DNA of 64,000 bases, taken from assembly GCF_051014685.1 (NCBI RefSeq), contig NC_135048.1:27670543-27734542 (forward strand). Reading direction: 5' to 3'. The DNA is from Ptiloglossa arizonensis (Eukaryota; Arthropoda; Insecta; Hymenoptera; Colletidae). Position 1 is the stretch's first letter; the number at the start of each line of letters is the position of its first letter. The position numbers and the translations under genes are program-made. Of the stretch, positions 41,371 through 53,490 are shown piece by piece. Below the pieces are notes generated by a model. The model was not told the origin of the DNA. It was given only the letters and a program-made list of their open reading frames with translations, and did not search any database.

Positions 41371-42470
41371 AGGGGGGCCATCACAGGGGGGCATTCTGGC
41401 CCCTTCACCCCACCCCTCCTAGAGTGGAACGGTCGACTCTCGAGGTAATCGGAACCGCGAGCGTCGCTAGTTTCAAAGGCTGCGTTTCGTTTCTATATCT
41501 CTTTCTCTGAAGAGTGGAGAGCGAGTGGCGCGCGATCCGCGAAGAAAATGAAATTGCGCGAGTCGTGCCCCCCTCCCCCCCTCCAACGGTTGCTCTTCGT
41601 CGGATTCGTTTCTCTTCGTCCGCGGTTCGGTTGTTTGTGGTCGCGTTCCATTTCGGAGTAAGCCCGTCGACGAACAAACGGTTCGCTCCGAGCGAGCGAA
41701 TAAACAGAGAGCCTCGACGCGCGAGCGAGCTAGCGAACGAGCTAGCGAGCTAGCGAACGAGCGAGCGAGTGCGCGCGTGTGTGCGTCCAGCTGTCTGCCT
41801 CGGCGCGCCGCGCCGAGAACGGAATGAAGTTCTGTCGCTTCCTCTAATCGTTACTTTAATTTACATCAATTGCATCTTGGCACGGTCGCGCGAGAACGAT
41901 ATCGCGAGCGGTTTCGAGCGTGTACTCGGTGAGTACATTTCGGTGGGAATCGGCGAGGAACGTGTTCGTACTGTCGATCATTCGACAGTACGAAGGGTGA
42001 AGGGACGAAACCGGTCGATTTTTCGAAATTTTCCACCCTTCGACTTTCGACGAATCGCGAGGACACGGAATACACGCGATCTTGACCCAATGAAGAAGGT
42101 CGGCGTTAACAATGCCCGATGATGAGGCCTGCGCTGTAATTCTATCAGGAGTTAGATGGACAGAGAACAGAGAGGGTCGAAAGTAATAGGTTGGCAAGAA
42201 AAGGAGGGAGAGAGAGCCAATGATCTCTATCGTATGAACCGTGCGGGAGACGAACCGTTCGCGAAGCGTACGAAAAATACGAACCGAAAGTTCGGTTTCT
42301 GAGCGCGTCGGCGTTCCAGACCTCGAAAGTTGTTCGCTGGCGGGGTGATTCGAGCGGCGCGAAGTGGTTCTCGAGCGTGTGAATCGTTGATGGTAATTGG
42401 AAAATACGGTGAATGAATTTTCGATATCGATTATCGGAGTATCTTTGGTGCTTTTGTTGATAAAAAAAAT
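41371..42470. other. CpG-rich stretch with strong splice donor
   Basis: A GCGAGCGAGCTA-type repeat lies at 41690-41775. A strong donor (TACTCG followed by GTGAGTAC) is at about 41930, preceded by CpG-rich sequence. This could be a noncoding first exon of an unidentified gene. No coding frame is supported. Confidence 0.3.
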
Positions 42471-43135
42471 TATAAACACACATATTTTAGTATATTGATA
42501 AAACTTTCGTGTCTGCTGATAGAAAAGTAATTACAGTTATTATTTTATTTGTGGGAATTTTTAAAAATTAATATCAAGAGTTAACAGAGTTTAGAGTGTA
42601 ACGAGGAAACACACATATTGAGTATGTTGATGAAACTTTCGTGTCTGTTGATAGAAAAGTAATTACAGTTATTATTTTATTTGTGGGAATTTTTAAAAAT
42701 TAATATCAAGAGTTAACAGAGTTTAGAGTTTAACGAGGAAACACACATAATGAGTAAGTTGATAAAACTTTTGTCCTGTTGATAAAAAAATAATTACAAT
42801 TGTTATTTTCTTTGTGGGAATCTTTGAAAAATACCCAGAGTTAATAAAGTTTAGAATGTAATGGGAAAATACACATATTGAGTAAGTTGATAAAACTTTT
42901 GTCCTGTTGATAAAAAAATAATTTCAATTGTTATTTTCTTTGTGGGATACTTTGAAGGTTAATATTCAAAGTTAACAGAGTTTAGATTATAACAGAAAAG
43001 CACACATATCGAGTAACTTTCCTGTCTGTTGATAAAAGAAAGTAATCACAATAGTTATTCCCTCGATGATAATTTTCCAAAATCAATATCCAGAGTTAAC
43101 AGGATTTAGGATGTAACCGAGAAACACATGTAAAT
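42471..43135. repeat. ~130-bp tandem repeat
   Basis: Five copies of a unit with ACACACATATTGAGTA, TTGATAAAACTTT and AGAGTTAACAGAGTTTAGA. The first two copies are almost identical over 132 bases; later copies are more diverged and shorter. Confidence 0.85.
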
Positions 43136-43277
43136 TAACGATGCACCCGTATGTGGAAACGACCGAACACTAATTGAACCTTGTAAACTTTAATTGCTCG
43201 GTACAGTGAAACGTGGACTGTCCATAGTCAGACATCGTAAGAATGTTAAGAACGATAATATTAGTGAAATTTAAGAC

Positions 43278-43299
43278 GGTCTCCTCGCTCGAGGAGACC
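43278..43299. other. Perfect 10-bp hairpin
   Basis: GGTCTCCTCG, a two-base loop, then CGAGGAGACC. A single short palindrome with no T-tract or gene nearby. Confidence 0.6.
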
Positions 43300-44075
43300 A
43301 CTTTAAATACCTTCCACGACGTGCAACTTTAAAGGGGTACCCGTTCGGAAGGAAAACATTTCCAGACGCGCGGTTTACATAACGTTTTTTCATCGTTGCA
43401 ACGAGTAGTGTACGAACTCCCTTGAGTTCGGCCGCATATTTTAGGACCTGTATACATACGGATCGTGGTACAAGTGGTTCCAGATACCAGCTAAGGAAAA
43501 CATCGAAAGAGGGACACCGAGCCACGATGAAACGGTTCACGAACGCGTTTAATGTAATTTTTTTTTTCTAACAATAGAAAGTTTGAAACGGAACGGGTCG
43601 AAACGAAAATCGTGCTCTCGATTGGTTTCGAGCGATAATCGCGAGTGGAGGAAACAAGCGGTCAACCGACCGACCGAACACCGATCCAGAAAGCTATTCT
43701 GGGAATTTGCTACGGAACTCGAAGGCGAGCTACTTTCCGTTTTCAGAGAAGTTGCTGAGTTATTTATAGCGTCCTACCGTGGTACGTTTGTCGGAAAAGG
43801 ACACTCTCTCTTTCTCCCGTTTCTCTTTTCCCTTATTAAACACCTTTCCTTCCTTAGAGTCGTCGCTCCGGACGTGCAGACTCTCGCGACTCGTTCGTTA
43901 ACGATCGTTAATTCGGCGCTACAACTCCGAGGATCAATTTCTGGTATCGATCGGTGAACATTTAACGAAGTGGATGCGTCACTTTTTTTTCTCTTTTTTA
44001 AACCAAGGCTTCCGCGATCGATCCACTCTCGATTTCTCGACGATACGGAAGTAGTTTCGTCTCCCGTTTCGATGC
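43300..44075. other. Intergenic, no gene recognised
   Basis: A 124-codon plus-strand frame (43583-43957) has no recognisable domain and no start context or splice support. Nothing else seen. Confidence 0.35.
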
Positions 44076-45650
44076 TTCGTACGATCCGAGAAGAAAAATC
44101 TCGGACGTTCGAAAGTTCTGTTGATGAAAATTTTTAACTTCGATCGCGTATCGTGGATTGTTCGATGTGTTCAATGATTAGATACGAGAGTTTTTTTAAT
44201 CCTTCAGTTTGAAGGTTCGTACGATCCGAGAAGAAAAATCTCGGACGTGCGAAAGTTCTGTTGATGAAAATTTTTAACTTCGATCGCGTATCGTGGATTG
44301 TTCGATGTGTTCAATGTTTAGATACGAGAATTTTTTTAATCCTTCAGTTTGAAGGTTCGTACCATCGGGAAAGAAATCTCGGATACTCGAAAGTTTTGTT
44401 ATCGAAAATTTTTAACTTCGATCGCATATCGTGTATCGTTCGATGTGTTCAATGATTAGATACGAGAGTTTTTTTTAATCCTTCAGTTTGAAGGTTCGTA
44501 CGAGCAGGAAAGAAATCTCGGACGTTCGAAAGCTCTACTGCCGAGAATTGGCGACAATAGTGATTGTACCGTGTATTGTTCGTCGTGCTTAATTTCTTTA
44601 CGATACAAGAGTTTTTTAATTCCTTGCTATAAAGGTTTATACGATCGCGAAAGGAATCTCGGACGTTCGAAAGCTCTGTTACCGAGAATTTCGGAAATCT
44701 TCGATCCTAGTGCATATCGTACGTCGATCTTGATCTTTCATCGATATAGAAAACCTCCGATTCTACGTCTTGAAGGATTCTCTGGTCCGAGACGAAATCT
44801 CGTACGTTCGAAGTCTCGTCTACAACCGAGAATTTCAAATATCATCGACCCTAGGGCGTTATTGTATACTGAATTAGGATTCTCAAGAGTATAGAAGACC
44901 TTTGTTTCTGCATCTCAAAGAATTCTCCGATCTAGAAACAAAATTTCGGATGTTCAAAGTCTCGTCTACAACCGAAAATTTCAAATATCTTCGCTATCAC
45001 TAATCTCGATTTCCCAACGATATAGAAAATCTTTCGATTGAAAAATTCTTCTGTAGAACGAAATCTCGTATATCCGAAGTCTCTTCCTATTTCCGAAAAT
45101 TTCGATCATCACCGATTTCAATTTTCTAATGACACGAAAATTCTTCTAATTCTTCTCAAAACCGAAATCTTCTACGTCCGAAGTCTCTTCCTACATTCGA
45201 AAATTTCGGTTATCACCGATTTCAATTTTCTAGCGACACGAAAATCCTCTTAAAGAAAAATTCTTCTGAAAAACGAAATCTCGTGCGTTCGAAAATTTCG
45301 GTCATCAACGATCCTTTCCATCTCGATTTTTCAACGATTTAGAACATCCATCTAGCGAAGAATTCTTCTCGAAAACGAAATCTCGTACGTCCGAAGTCTC
45401 TCCCAACGTTCGAAAATCCTGCTAGCAAAAAATTCTCTGGTTAAACAAAATCTCGTACATCCGAAGTCTCTCCTCCCAACGTCCGAAAATCCTCCTAGCA
45501 AAAAATTCTTCTCGAAAACGAAATCTCGTACATCCGAAGTCTCTCCCAAAGTCCGCAAATCCTTCTAGCGAAAAATTCTCTGGTTAAACGAAATCTCGTA
45601 CGTTGGAGGTCTCTCTCAACGTGCGAAAATTTCGTCGATCTTCGGTCCCG
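44076..45650. repeat. 140-bp tandem repeat decaying rightward
   Basis: Units with TTCGTACGATCCGAGAAG, ATCTCGGACGTTCGAAAG and TTTTTAACTTCGATCGCG start at about 44079, 44219, 44359, 44499 and 44639, then near 44780. The first two copies are nearly identical. Copies then diverge and shorten until only motifs such as AAATCTCGTACGTCCGAAGTCTC recur at 60-100-base spacing to about 45.6 kb. Confidence 0.8.
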
Positions 45651-47755
45651 GCGGCGTATCGTTCGCCGCGCGAGTAAATGGAGTAACCTTTTCGTTGTTA
45701 CACGACACGATGCACCGCGAGGGAACACGCGCGTGCGGAGGTACGTCGGAAAGGGCGATGAGGGAGGGTGGGAGGAAAGTAGGTATCGGGGTAGGGGGGA
45801 GGGTGTAGCAATGAACGGTTGCGCGCAAGAGGAACCTAGGCTGATCGTAGTCGTTTCGAGTGGCCGCTTGACTCGTACAGGAGGGTCTTTTAACCGTCCA
45901 TTCGCGTTAAGTGGCAGTCGTACCTACAGAGGGGCTCGGCCGTAACAGAAAAGGATGGCGAAGCGTGTGCGTGCCTCGCAGCCCTACACGACCAGTTCGA
46001 GTCAGTATTCACCGAGATTGTCCACTCTATCACCGATGCTTTGCTCTTTGCTCTGAAACTGATAAATTGGTGCCGCGTGTTGCTCTCGTTCGGGTGTCCA
46101 TCTCGGTTGTCTAACGCCGTGGTATCTTCGTACCGTATTTTCACCCACGTACGATCGTAACGCCATCGATTCGTTTCACCGCGTAACCGTGACCGCGGTC
46201 CACGACCGAATCGTGTCACGCGATTCACGAATATCGTTCACGGTGAACCCATCATCCCGGTCGGTATCGTATCGCGGATTCGATACGCGGACCGGTCGCG
46301 ACACACGAAAGAACCGATACGCGAGTGTTCGGTTGATCGTGGATCCAACGAGAATAGGAGAGAAAACGAGTCCCGTAGCCTCGTAGATCTCGAACGACGG
46401 TGTACCAGGAGTGCGCGTTTCCGTTCCGATGGTCCAGAAATAAAGTTTTTCGGGGGTTGTCGAGCCGACCCGTGAACACTCGAGGGAGAGACACCCAAAT
46501 CGTAGACGAACCTCCAAGCCGAAGAACCAAGATGTAAGATGGAAAAAGGAACGGGTCTGGGCTAAATTTTTCCACGTATACATACATACATATATAGACA
46601 CACATATATACATATATATATATAGAGCAAAGATATCCAGAGACGTGGAAAAGAGGCGGAGCAGGTGTCGAATCACCCGTAGACAGACCGGTGTGATTTA
46701 GTGCGCGACGAATTTAACGATTCGGCTGGTACGAGGAGACTCAGCCAGCCGACGTTAAGCTCGAGCGCGTGAGAAGATTAGTCGGAGCGTGTGTACCGAC
46801 TGGCACGGATACAGACATTAAACCCATCAGCTCGCCACGCTGTTGACAGTCGTCGATCGTCGCGATGTTTGCCGTTATGCAATCGTAACCATCCACGTTA
46901 AGATTTCGAGGAGGACCGAACGGTGGAACCGTTCGTGGGGTACCGTGGAACCTGGTTAAACCAGGGGGTTGCGTTTTCAACGCGGATTAAAATAGTGACG
47001 GGAGTGCGCGGCGTCGACGCAGCGTCTCCGCGCGGAGAAAACGCGGAGGTGGCTAAATAAGGGCAGAGACCGGAGGACGGTACGTCGTACCATCGCGAGC
47101 GAGCGCGTGTACGCGTGTATGCGTGTACGCGTGCACGCGTTTAACGCACGCCGTACACCGTTCACGGTGTATCCACCGTTCCCAAGGACGATTTTCGGCA
47201 CGCTGGGTCTCGCGGTTGTACGAATCACGATGTTACCTTGAGTCACACGACCGAGACACGGGGGACCGATTCCGATTAGACGCGGGCGCTCGTCGAGGGA
47301 GATGAAGCTGCCGCCGGCGCGTACGATCCACCATGGGGGACAACGACCGTCGACGCGTTACGAGAACCCGTGTCAACTTTGCGATACGCTACGTGAGTTT
47401 CGAGAGTCGAACGACACCCGCGTACGCAACTCGAGAAACCGCGGCGCTCGGTACGCGGAAAAGCGACTGGAACCACGCGTGCGCGAACTGGAGACCATTT
47501 TTTCCGTGATCGGTACTAGAGGGCTTTTGAGACGCGAGATCGAGGGATCGAGGATGCCTCGTTTTCTCGAGTACACGTCTTCGCTTTGTATCGTCACGGT
47601 TTTCGTGTTCCAGGGGAGATTCTAACGTTTTCGCTTCTAGGCGGTTGTCGTTATCTTGGGGAGAGAGGGTTTTTCGGGGGAATTTTTTGTAGCGATTGCA
47701 TGGGACGGAGCGACGCGAATTTTTTAACGGGGATCGAGTGTAAGATGAGCTTGAA
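45651..47755. other. CpG-rich intergenic stretch
   Basis: Dense in CG dinucleotides with many overlapping ORFs and no domain. Includes an ACATAC/TATATA microsatellite at 46571-46625 and a TGTACGCGTGTATGCG-type repeat near 47100-47140. Confidence 0.35.
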
Positions 47756-48445
47756 ATTGGTATTTTTTGCGGTTAAGTTGAACGCGTGGAAACAAAATGG
47801 CGAGTGGTCGAATGATGACCCTGTATTTGTGAGCGTTATCTCGGTTGTTTGGAGATTCGAAGCGTAGGAATGTTGTTAGTTTAAAAATTTTAAGTTTTTG
47901 AAAATGGAATATTTTATTTAAGCAAAGGCGGATGTCTACTTTGCACTCGAGAAGACAAAATGGCGCTTAGTTGAATCGTACAAGTACCCATAAGCGTTAT
48001 CTCGGTTGTTTGGAGATTCGAACCCCAGAAACGTTGTTAGTTTTAAATTTTTAAGTTTTCGAAAATAGAATATTTTATTTAAGCAAAAGCGGATGTCTAC
48101 TTTGCACTCGAGAAGACAAAATGGCGCTTAGTTGAATCGTACAAGTACCCATAAGCGTTATCTCGGTTGTTTGGAGATTCGAACCCCAGAAACGTTGTTA
48201 GTTTTAAATTTTTAAGTTTTCGAAAATGGAATATTTTATTTAAGCAAAGGCGGATGTCTATTTTGCACGCGAGAAGACAAAATGGCGCTTAGTTAAATCT
48301 TGCAAATACCCATGAGCGTTATCTCGGTTGTTTGGAAATTCGAACCCCAGAAACGTTGTTACTTTTAAATGTTTAAATTTTCGAAAATGGAATATTTTAT
48401 TTAAGTAAGAGCAAATGTCTACTTTGCATCCGAGAAGACAAAATG
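47756..48445. repeat. 161-bp tandem repeat carrying ACAAAATGGCG
   Basis: Four copies with GCGTTATCTCGGTTGTTTGG starts at 47833, 47994, 48155 and 48316, exactly 161 bases apart. Each unit also holds AAAATGGAATATTTTATTTAAG and a single ACAAAATGGC. The third unit is almost identical to the second. Confidence 0.9.
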
Positions 48446-48804
48446 GCTGTCTCGATTCTTGGCCCCGATGATTTCGACTTTCGTTTGAAAATTTCATCTC
48501 GAGTGTGGGTTTACGAAACTCGGGGAAAGATTTTCGCAGATGGAAACGAATTTCTTACCGTGAATAATACGCGTTGTAAGCTTAGAAATGGAACTCTTTG
48601 TGACCACGTTACACGCGGGAGAACAAAATGGCGTTTCTCGATCACGAGCGTCGGTAATTTCGGTTTTTCTTTGAAAATTTCTACCGAATATTCGAATCGT
48701 CGAGAATTCGAGGAACCGCGATCGAGATGAATTTTTCGTTGCGCATCAAAGCTTCCAAATTGAGTTTTTCGCGTTCGCGTTAGACGCGAGAGAACAAAAT
48801 GGCG
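47792..48804 (+). promoter_or_regulatory. Seven regularly spaced YY1/Pho-like motifs
   Basis: ACAAAATGGC, always on the plus strand, at 47792, 47955, 48116, 48277, 48438, 48623 and 48794. Six are followed by G and the copy at 48438 by T. The last two are outside the clear 161-bp repeat yet keep a similar spacing (185, 171). The core ATGGC is that bound by YY1 and Drosophila Pho. Binding is not shown. Confidence 0.4.
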
Positions 48805-48899
48805 CCGAGACGAACCGCAGCGCACGCGGTACCCCCGTTATTTAATTTAGACCCCGACTCGGACACATTTCTCCCTCCAAGTTATTCTCCGCTGTAGCG

Positions 48900-49505
48900 A
48901 CTCGGGACATTATTAAGACTCGAAGAATTTTTGAAACTCGAGAGATTTTGATAAGATTTTAATAATCGGAGGAATTTTTAAATCGGAGAAATTTTTTAAA
49001 CTGGAGGAATTTTCAAAATTCGAGAAACTTTTGGAACTGGAGGAATGTTTAAATCTGGAGAAATTTTTGAAATTGGAGGAATTTTTGAAAGTGGAGGAAT
49101 TTTTGAAACTGGAGGAATTTTTGAAACTGGAGAAATTTTTGAAACGAGAGGAATTTTTGAAACTGGAGGAATTTTTTAAAGTGGAGGAATTTTTAAACCT
49201 GGAGGAATTTTAAAAATTCCAAAAATCTTTAAAATTCGAGAAGTGTATAAAACTGGAGGAATTTTTAAAATTGAAGGAATTTTTAAAACTGGAGGAATTT
49301 TAAAAATTTCAGAAATCTTTAAAACTCGAGAAATGTTTAAAACTGGAAGAATTTTTAAAATTTCAGAAATCTTTAGAACTCGAGAAATGTTTCAAATTGG
49401 AGAAATTGAAAAAACTGGCGGAATTTCTAAAACTGGAGGAATTTAAAAAATTCGAGAAATATTTAAAACTGGAACAATTTAAAAAACTGACGTAATTTTA
49501 AAAAT
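48900..49505. repeat. 18-bp minisatellite (GGAGGAATTTTTGAAACT)
   Basis: Many imperfect copies of an 18-bp unit, which in one plus-strand frame reads as repeated LEEFLK/KLEEF hexapeptides, and later as longer compound units of ~30-60 bp with AAACTCGAGAAATGT. Open frames are a result of the unit length, not evidence of a gene. Confidence 0.85.
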
Positions 49506-51316
49506 TCGAGAAAACGAACACCTGTGCCCCGACGCGTTTTCGAGACGATATCCGTAGCCGTTTCCTCGTCCATGGGTCTCTTCGCGCGTTTCGAAACCCG
49601 CGTAGATCCCGCACGAGGAGACCGTAGCCGATCGCGTTTCACGGAATTATTCTCTCCGCGTTGTATTTTTTGCGAGTTCACGATTTCAAAGATTCCGTAC
49701 CGTGCTCCGAACTCGTTAAGCCGATGACGCGCGAAATGGGACGTAATCGTTTTAATTGCTTTTTCTGTCCCGTTGAAACGTAGTCGGACGTGACTCGTCT
49801 CAATGAATCCACTTCGCGCGTGTAATGAATCATTGGCGGATAAAAAAGAAGTGTACTCTCGTTAACAAGTTCGCGAGAAGAGCGTCGAAGATCGTGTCGC
49901 GTTACGCAACGGAGCGCCTCCACCTTCGCGATTTCGTGCGCGTACGGAGCGGGGAAAAATACGCGTGAAGATCGAATCAGAAACGATTTTCCACGTTGCG
50001 AAGTTTCGTTGTTTAAATATTTACGAAAACGTATCGCCACAAAGACATCGATTTTATTAAAAAAAAAAAATAGAAACTCCACGTCGAAAAGCATCGGTAC
50101 ACTGGCGCGACTCGTGGCGCGCCGAAAACTAGGGAAAACGTCGGCCACGGTTTCGAACGAGACGCTCAATGACGTAACGAACGCGCAGCTGTATCGTTGG
50201 TTGATGCAACCGCAACGCGAGTTTACGCGAACCGCCGCCGAACGATTTTCAGTAGCGGCTCGGTGCTCCTACGAACAACGTTCCAAGTGTTTCCGTGTAT
50301 TTGGGAAAACCCGGCATGACACGGATCGCGGCGATCGAACGTGATTCTCGCAGCACAATTAACGCGTTTCCCACGCGTCGCGTCGATCGTATCGCGGCCG
50401 TGCAAAAACTCACCGAGGCAAAAACCAACCGATCATCGTGAGTACTTTAAACGCGTTGCGAGAACTAGGACGAAGCGTTACGCGCTCGTGTCGCGTACGA
50501 CGACTTCGAGTGCGAGTAGACGCGACGTTGACGCATTGTCGAAAGTTGAGAAAACTCTTGGACACGTGTTCGAGGGAATCGTTCGCGAGAATCGAAGCGG
50601 GCGAGCGGGGCAGAAAACGAACAGAAAAGAAAGAAAGAAAAAAAAAAATAAACGAAACAGAGATCAAAGGACGAAAAGTAAGTTGGTCGTAAGCGAGGGA
50701 GGCGACGGAGTTTGTAGACGTTCAAGAGGCAACGGAAGGTGGAAGTGGATACGGAGGTGGAGGTGGCGGAGGTGGCGGAAAACGCCGGGGGAGTTTACAA
50801 GAACGCGGGATTCTGATTGGTCAGCGACTCGGCCATATTACGAGCGACTACAGTCCGCGCTATATAGTTAACGCGAGTCCGAACATTCACGAGTGGCGGG
50901 CGCATCTCTCCGCCACTATCCAGCTTCGAAGCGCGACTAGAAACGCGCTCGCGCGCGATACAGAGTGGGAGGGGGGCCAGGGTGAATTGACTGTGTGAAA
51001 GAGAGAGCGGCCGTGGTATGTGGAAGAGATTATGAAAGTGTGATAGACGGTGGATATACAATATAAATATATAGGTATGTGGGTAGATGGACGGATACAT
51101 GGACGCGTACGTGGATAGATAGAGGAGATATATGGATAGATAGGTAGGTAGATGACAAATAGATAAGTCCGTGTGGTGCTGGCTGGGCGCACACGCTCGT
51201 GGACCGCTGGACGACTGTCCCCTACGAGCGTCGAGCTCAAGACACCAAGTGTAACGCGGGTAAACAGAACGCAGGCGTAAACGTCGCGGGTGCGGGGGAA
51301 AGAAGGAAAAAAGAAA

Positions 51317-51320
<4 letters not shown>
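49506..51320. other. CpG-rich intergenic stretch
   Basis: No recognised gene. A good donor-like sequence (ATC then GTGAGTAC) lies near 50438, and a GGAGGTGG-type purine repeat near 50735-50780. TAGATAGAT-like tetranucleotide sequence begins near 51060. Confidence 0.35.

Positions 51321-51384
<64 letters not shown>
51321..51384. repeat. (AG)n microsatellite
   Basis: About 32 AG units without interruption, followed by a poly-A stretch and a perfect AAAAATGGCGGC (about 51425-51436), the consensus form of the YY1/Pho site. Confidence 0.9.
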
Positions 51385-51389
<5 letters not shown>

Positions 51390-51464
51390 GAAACAACGAA
51401 AAATACGCGAACGGATGGAAAAAAAAAATGGCGGCAACGCGGGTTGTACACCGATCGCGACGAA

Positions 51465-51960
51465 GATAGACGAGTATCCGATAGATGGATCGATAGATCG
51501 ATGGATAGACAGAAAGATGGATACCCATATAGACGGAAAGATAGATGGATAGATACATAAATAGGTAGATGGATACATGGATGGAGAGAGGTAAATAGAC
51601 GCAGGAATATATATAGACGGGTGGATAGGATGAATAGATGGAGGGATATATAGGAGGATAGGTAGATGGAGTAACGGGTAGATAGGTGAATAGACAGATG
51701 TATATATAGACGGATAGTTAGATGTATAAATAGAAGAATGTATAGACGTGTCGATTAATGGATAGATTGATTAACGTATGGATCGATGGATCGATGTGTA
51801 GACGGATATCTAGGAAATATTGCTAGATAAATCCAAGGAGTATAGAAATGTACATGGATAGGTAAATTAATACACACGTCGACGGATAAATAGGTAAACA
51901 TGTAGGGAATTAACTGTTGGATAAATATACGAGTACGTAGATAAATAACTATATAGATGA
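51465..51960. repeat. Degenerate GATA/GATG tetranucleotide tract
   Basis: Imperfect GATAGATGGATAGAT-type sequence for about 500 bases, grading into the 36-bp repeat to the right. Confidence 0.75.
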
Positions 51961-52160
51961 ATAAATGTACAGATGAGTAGCTAGATGGGCAGTCGAATGA
52001 GTATACAGATGAGTAGCTAGATGGGTAGTCGAATGAGTATACAGATGAATAGCTAGATGGGTAGTCGAATGGATATACAGATGAATAGCTAGATGGTTAG
52101 TCGAATGGATATACAGATGAATAGGTAGATGGGTAGTCGAATGAATATACAGACGAGTGT
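51961..52160. repeat. 36-bp tandem repeat
   Basis: Unit CAGATGAGTAGCTAGATGGG plus GTAGTCGAATGAGTATA-type sequence, starts at 51970, 52006, 52042, 52078 and 52114. Divisible by three, so the minus strand stays open as a His/Thr/Leu-rich 12-residue repeat; I regard that frame as accidental. Confidence 0.85.
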
Positions 52161-52470
52161 ATATAATATACGCACGAATAAGAAACGAATACACTAATGA
52201 ATAAAGTAATGAAGAAATATAGACGAATAAAGAAACGTACGAATAAACATGTACGTAGATACGTAAGTAAATAGACGGAGGAATTTGTAGAGAGGAACGA
52301 ATACGCGGAGAACCGGACGAGCGCGCAACGAATAGACGGATATACGGAGAAACCGCTGTATATACGAACGAGTAAGTTCGCGAATAGTCTAGATAAACGA
52401 ATACGTAGACGAACGGATCGCCGGCCGGATAAACGAATACATAGACGAACAGATCGCCGGCCGGATAAAC

Positions 52471-52562
52471 GAATATGTATATATACATATATATATATAC
52501 ATATATATATGTATATATATAATATATATAAATACATATATAAATATATATGTATATATATA
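52471..52562. repeat. TATA/TATG-rich microsatellite
   Basis: Almost pure alternating AT with CATATATA and GTATATAT interruptions; largely self-complementary. Confidence 0.8.
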
Positions 52563-53265
52563 ACTGAGTGTATTGGTGGGATATATTGACGAATAGATCG
52601 ACGGCCGGATAACCGTGTACGCAAATGGAAGGGTGGATAGATGATCGTTTGTTGGTTGGTGGAATAGACGGATGCACGGGCACACGGAGCCGGACAAATA
52701 GAGAAACAGAGCGACGCGGAGACAAATGCGAGGGAAGAGAAAAGCGAAGCGAGAGAGGCGAATCTCGCCCATGGTTTAAAGGCCAATCCGATCGGTTGTT
52801 CGGATTGTCACGCACGGCCCACCTGTGCGCGGCGGATCGCGTCGGTGAACGGTTGTCCTTCGATATATCTCGCGTCGTTCGGCCCCGACGGTCGCGACGG
52901 TGTCGGAGCCGTAAGGGGGTGGGTGGTCGAGGAGGCGGGCGGGCATTCTGCCGCGCGCGCGCCTTTCTCGAGATCGCGATACCACAGTTCCGCGGTGGTA
53001 CTTGTCTCGCGTGTTTCCTTCCGCGACGTTTGAGGAACTCCAACGAAAAAGGGAAGTGTTCAGTGGTAAACGGGACAACGTGAAAATGAGATACACGAAC
53101 CGAACGGTGACAACGCAATCGTGCCACCTGTCGTGCCGTTTCTAAACGAGTCGTGACGCTCGTTACCGTTAATATCGCGTAGTGAACGATCTTTGACGGT
53201 TACTGCACGAACGAACTGTCGCCGATTGAACGATTTGGCGTCGTCCACGAGAAGAACGGTATACC
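52563..53265. other. CpG-rich stretch, no gene recognised
   Basis: GC-rich with overlapping ORFs, none supported. Confidence 0.35.
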
Positions 53266-53490
53266 GTTCCGTGGGGGACACACACGCACGCACGCACCGC
53301 ACCGCATCGCACCGCACGCACACACACGCACGCACGCACGCGTTGGATAATAAAGGATTCGTCGTTCACGGAAAGGCTACTAGGAAGAGAGAGAGAAAGA
53401 GAAAGATAGAGAAAGAGAGAGAGAGAGTGAGTGAGTGAGTGAGTGAGAGTGCACGCACGAGTTCAGAGAGAGAGAGATAGAGAGAAAGGG
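53266..53490. repeat. CACG, GA and GAGT microsatellites
   Basis: GCACGCAC/ACACACGC repeats (53277-53341), then GA-rich and GAGT repeats (about 53380-53490). GA tracts in insects can recruit GAGA factor; whether they do here is unknown. Confidence 0.8.

Noticed and set aside
48000..48030. T-arm-like GGGGTTCGAATCTCC on the minus strand of the 161-bp repeat
   Set aside because: The T-stem pairs, but no matching acceptor stem, D-arm or anticodon arm is present, and the first repeat copy lacks the motif. Not a tRNA.
51949..53127. 392-codon minus-strand ORF rich in Tyr/Ile/His/Thr
   Set aside because: Built from the 36-bp and TATA repeats, whose unit lengths happen to avoid stops. No unique domain sequence.
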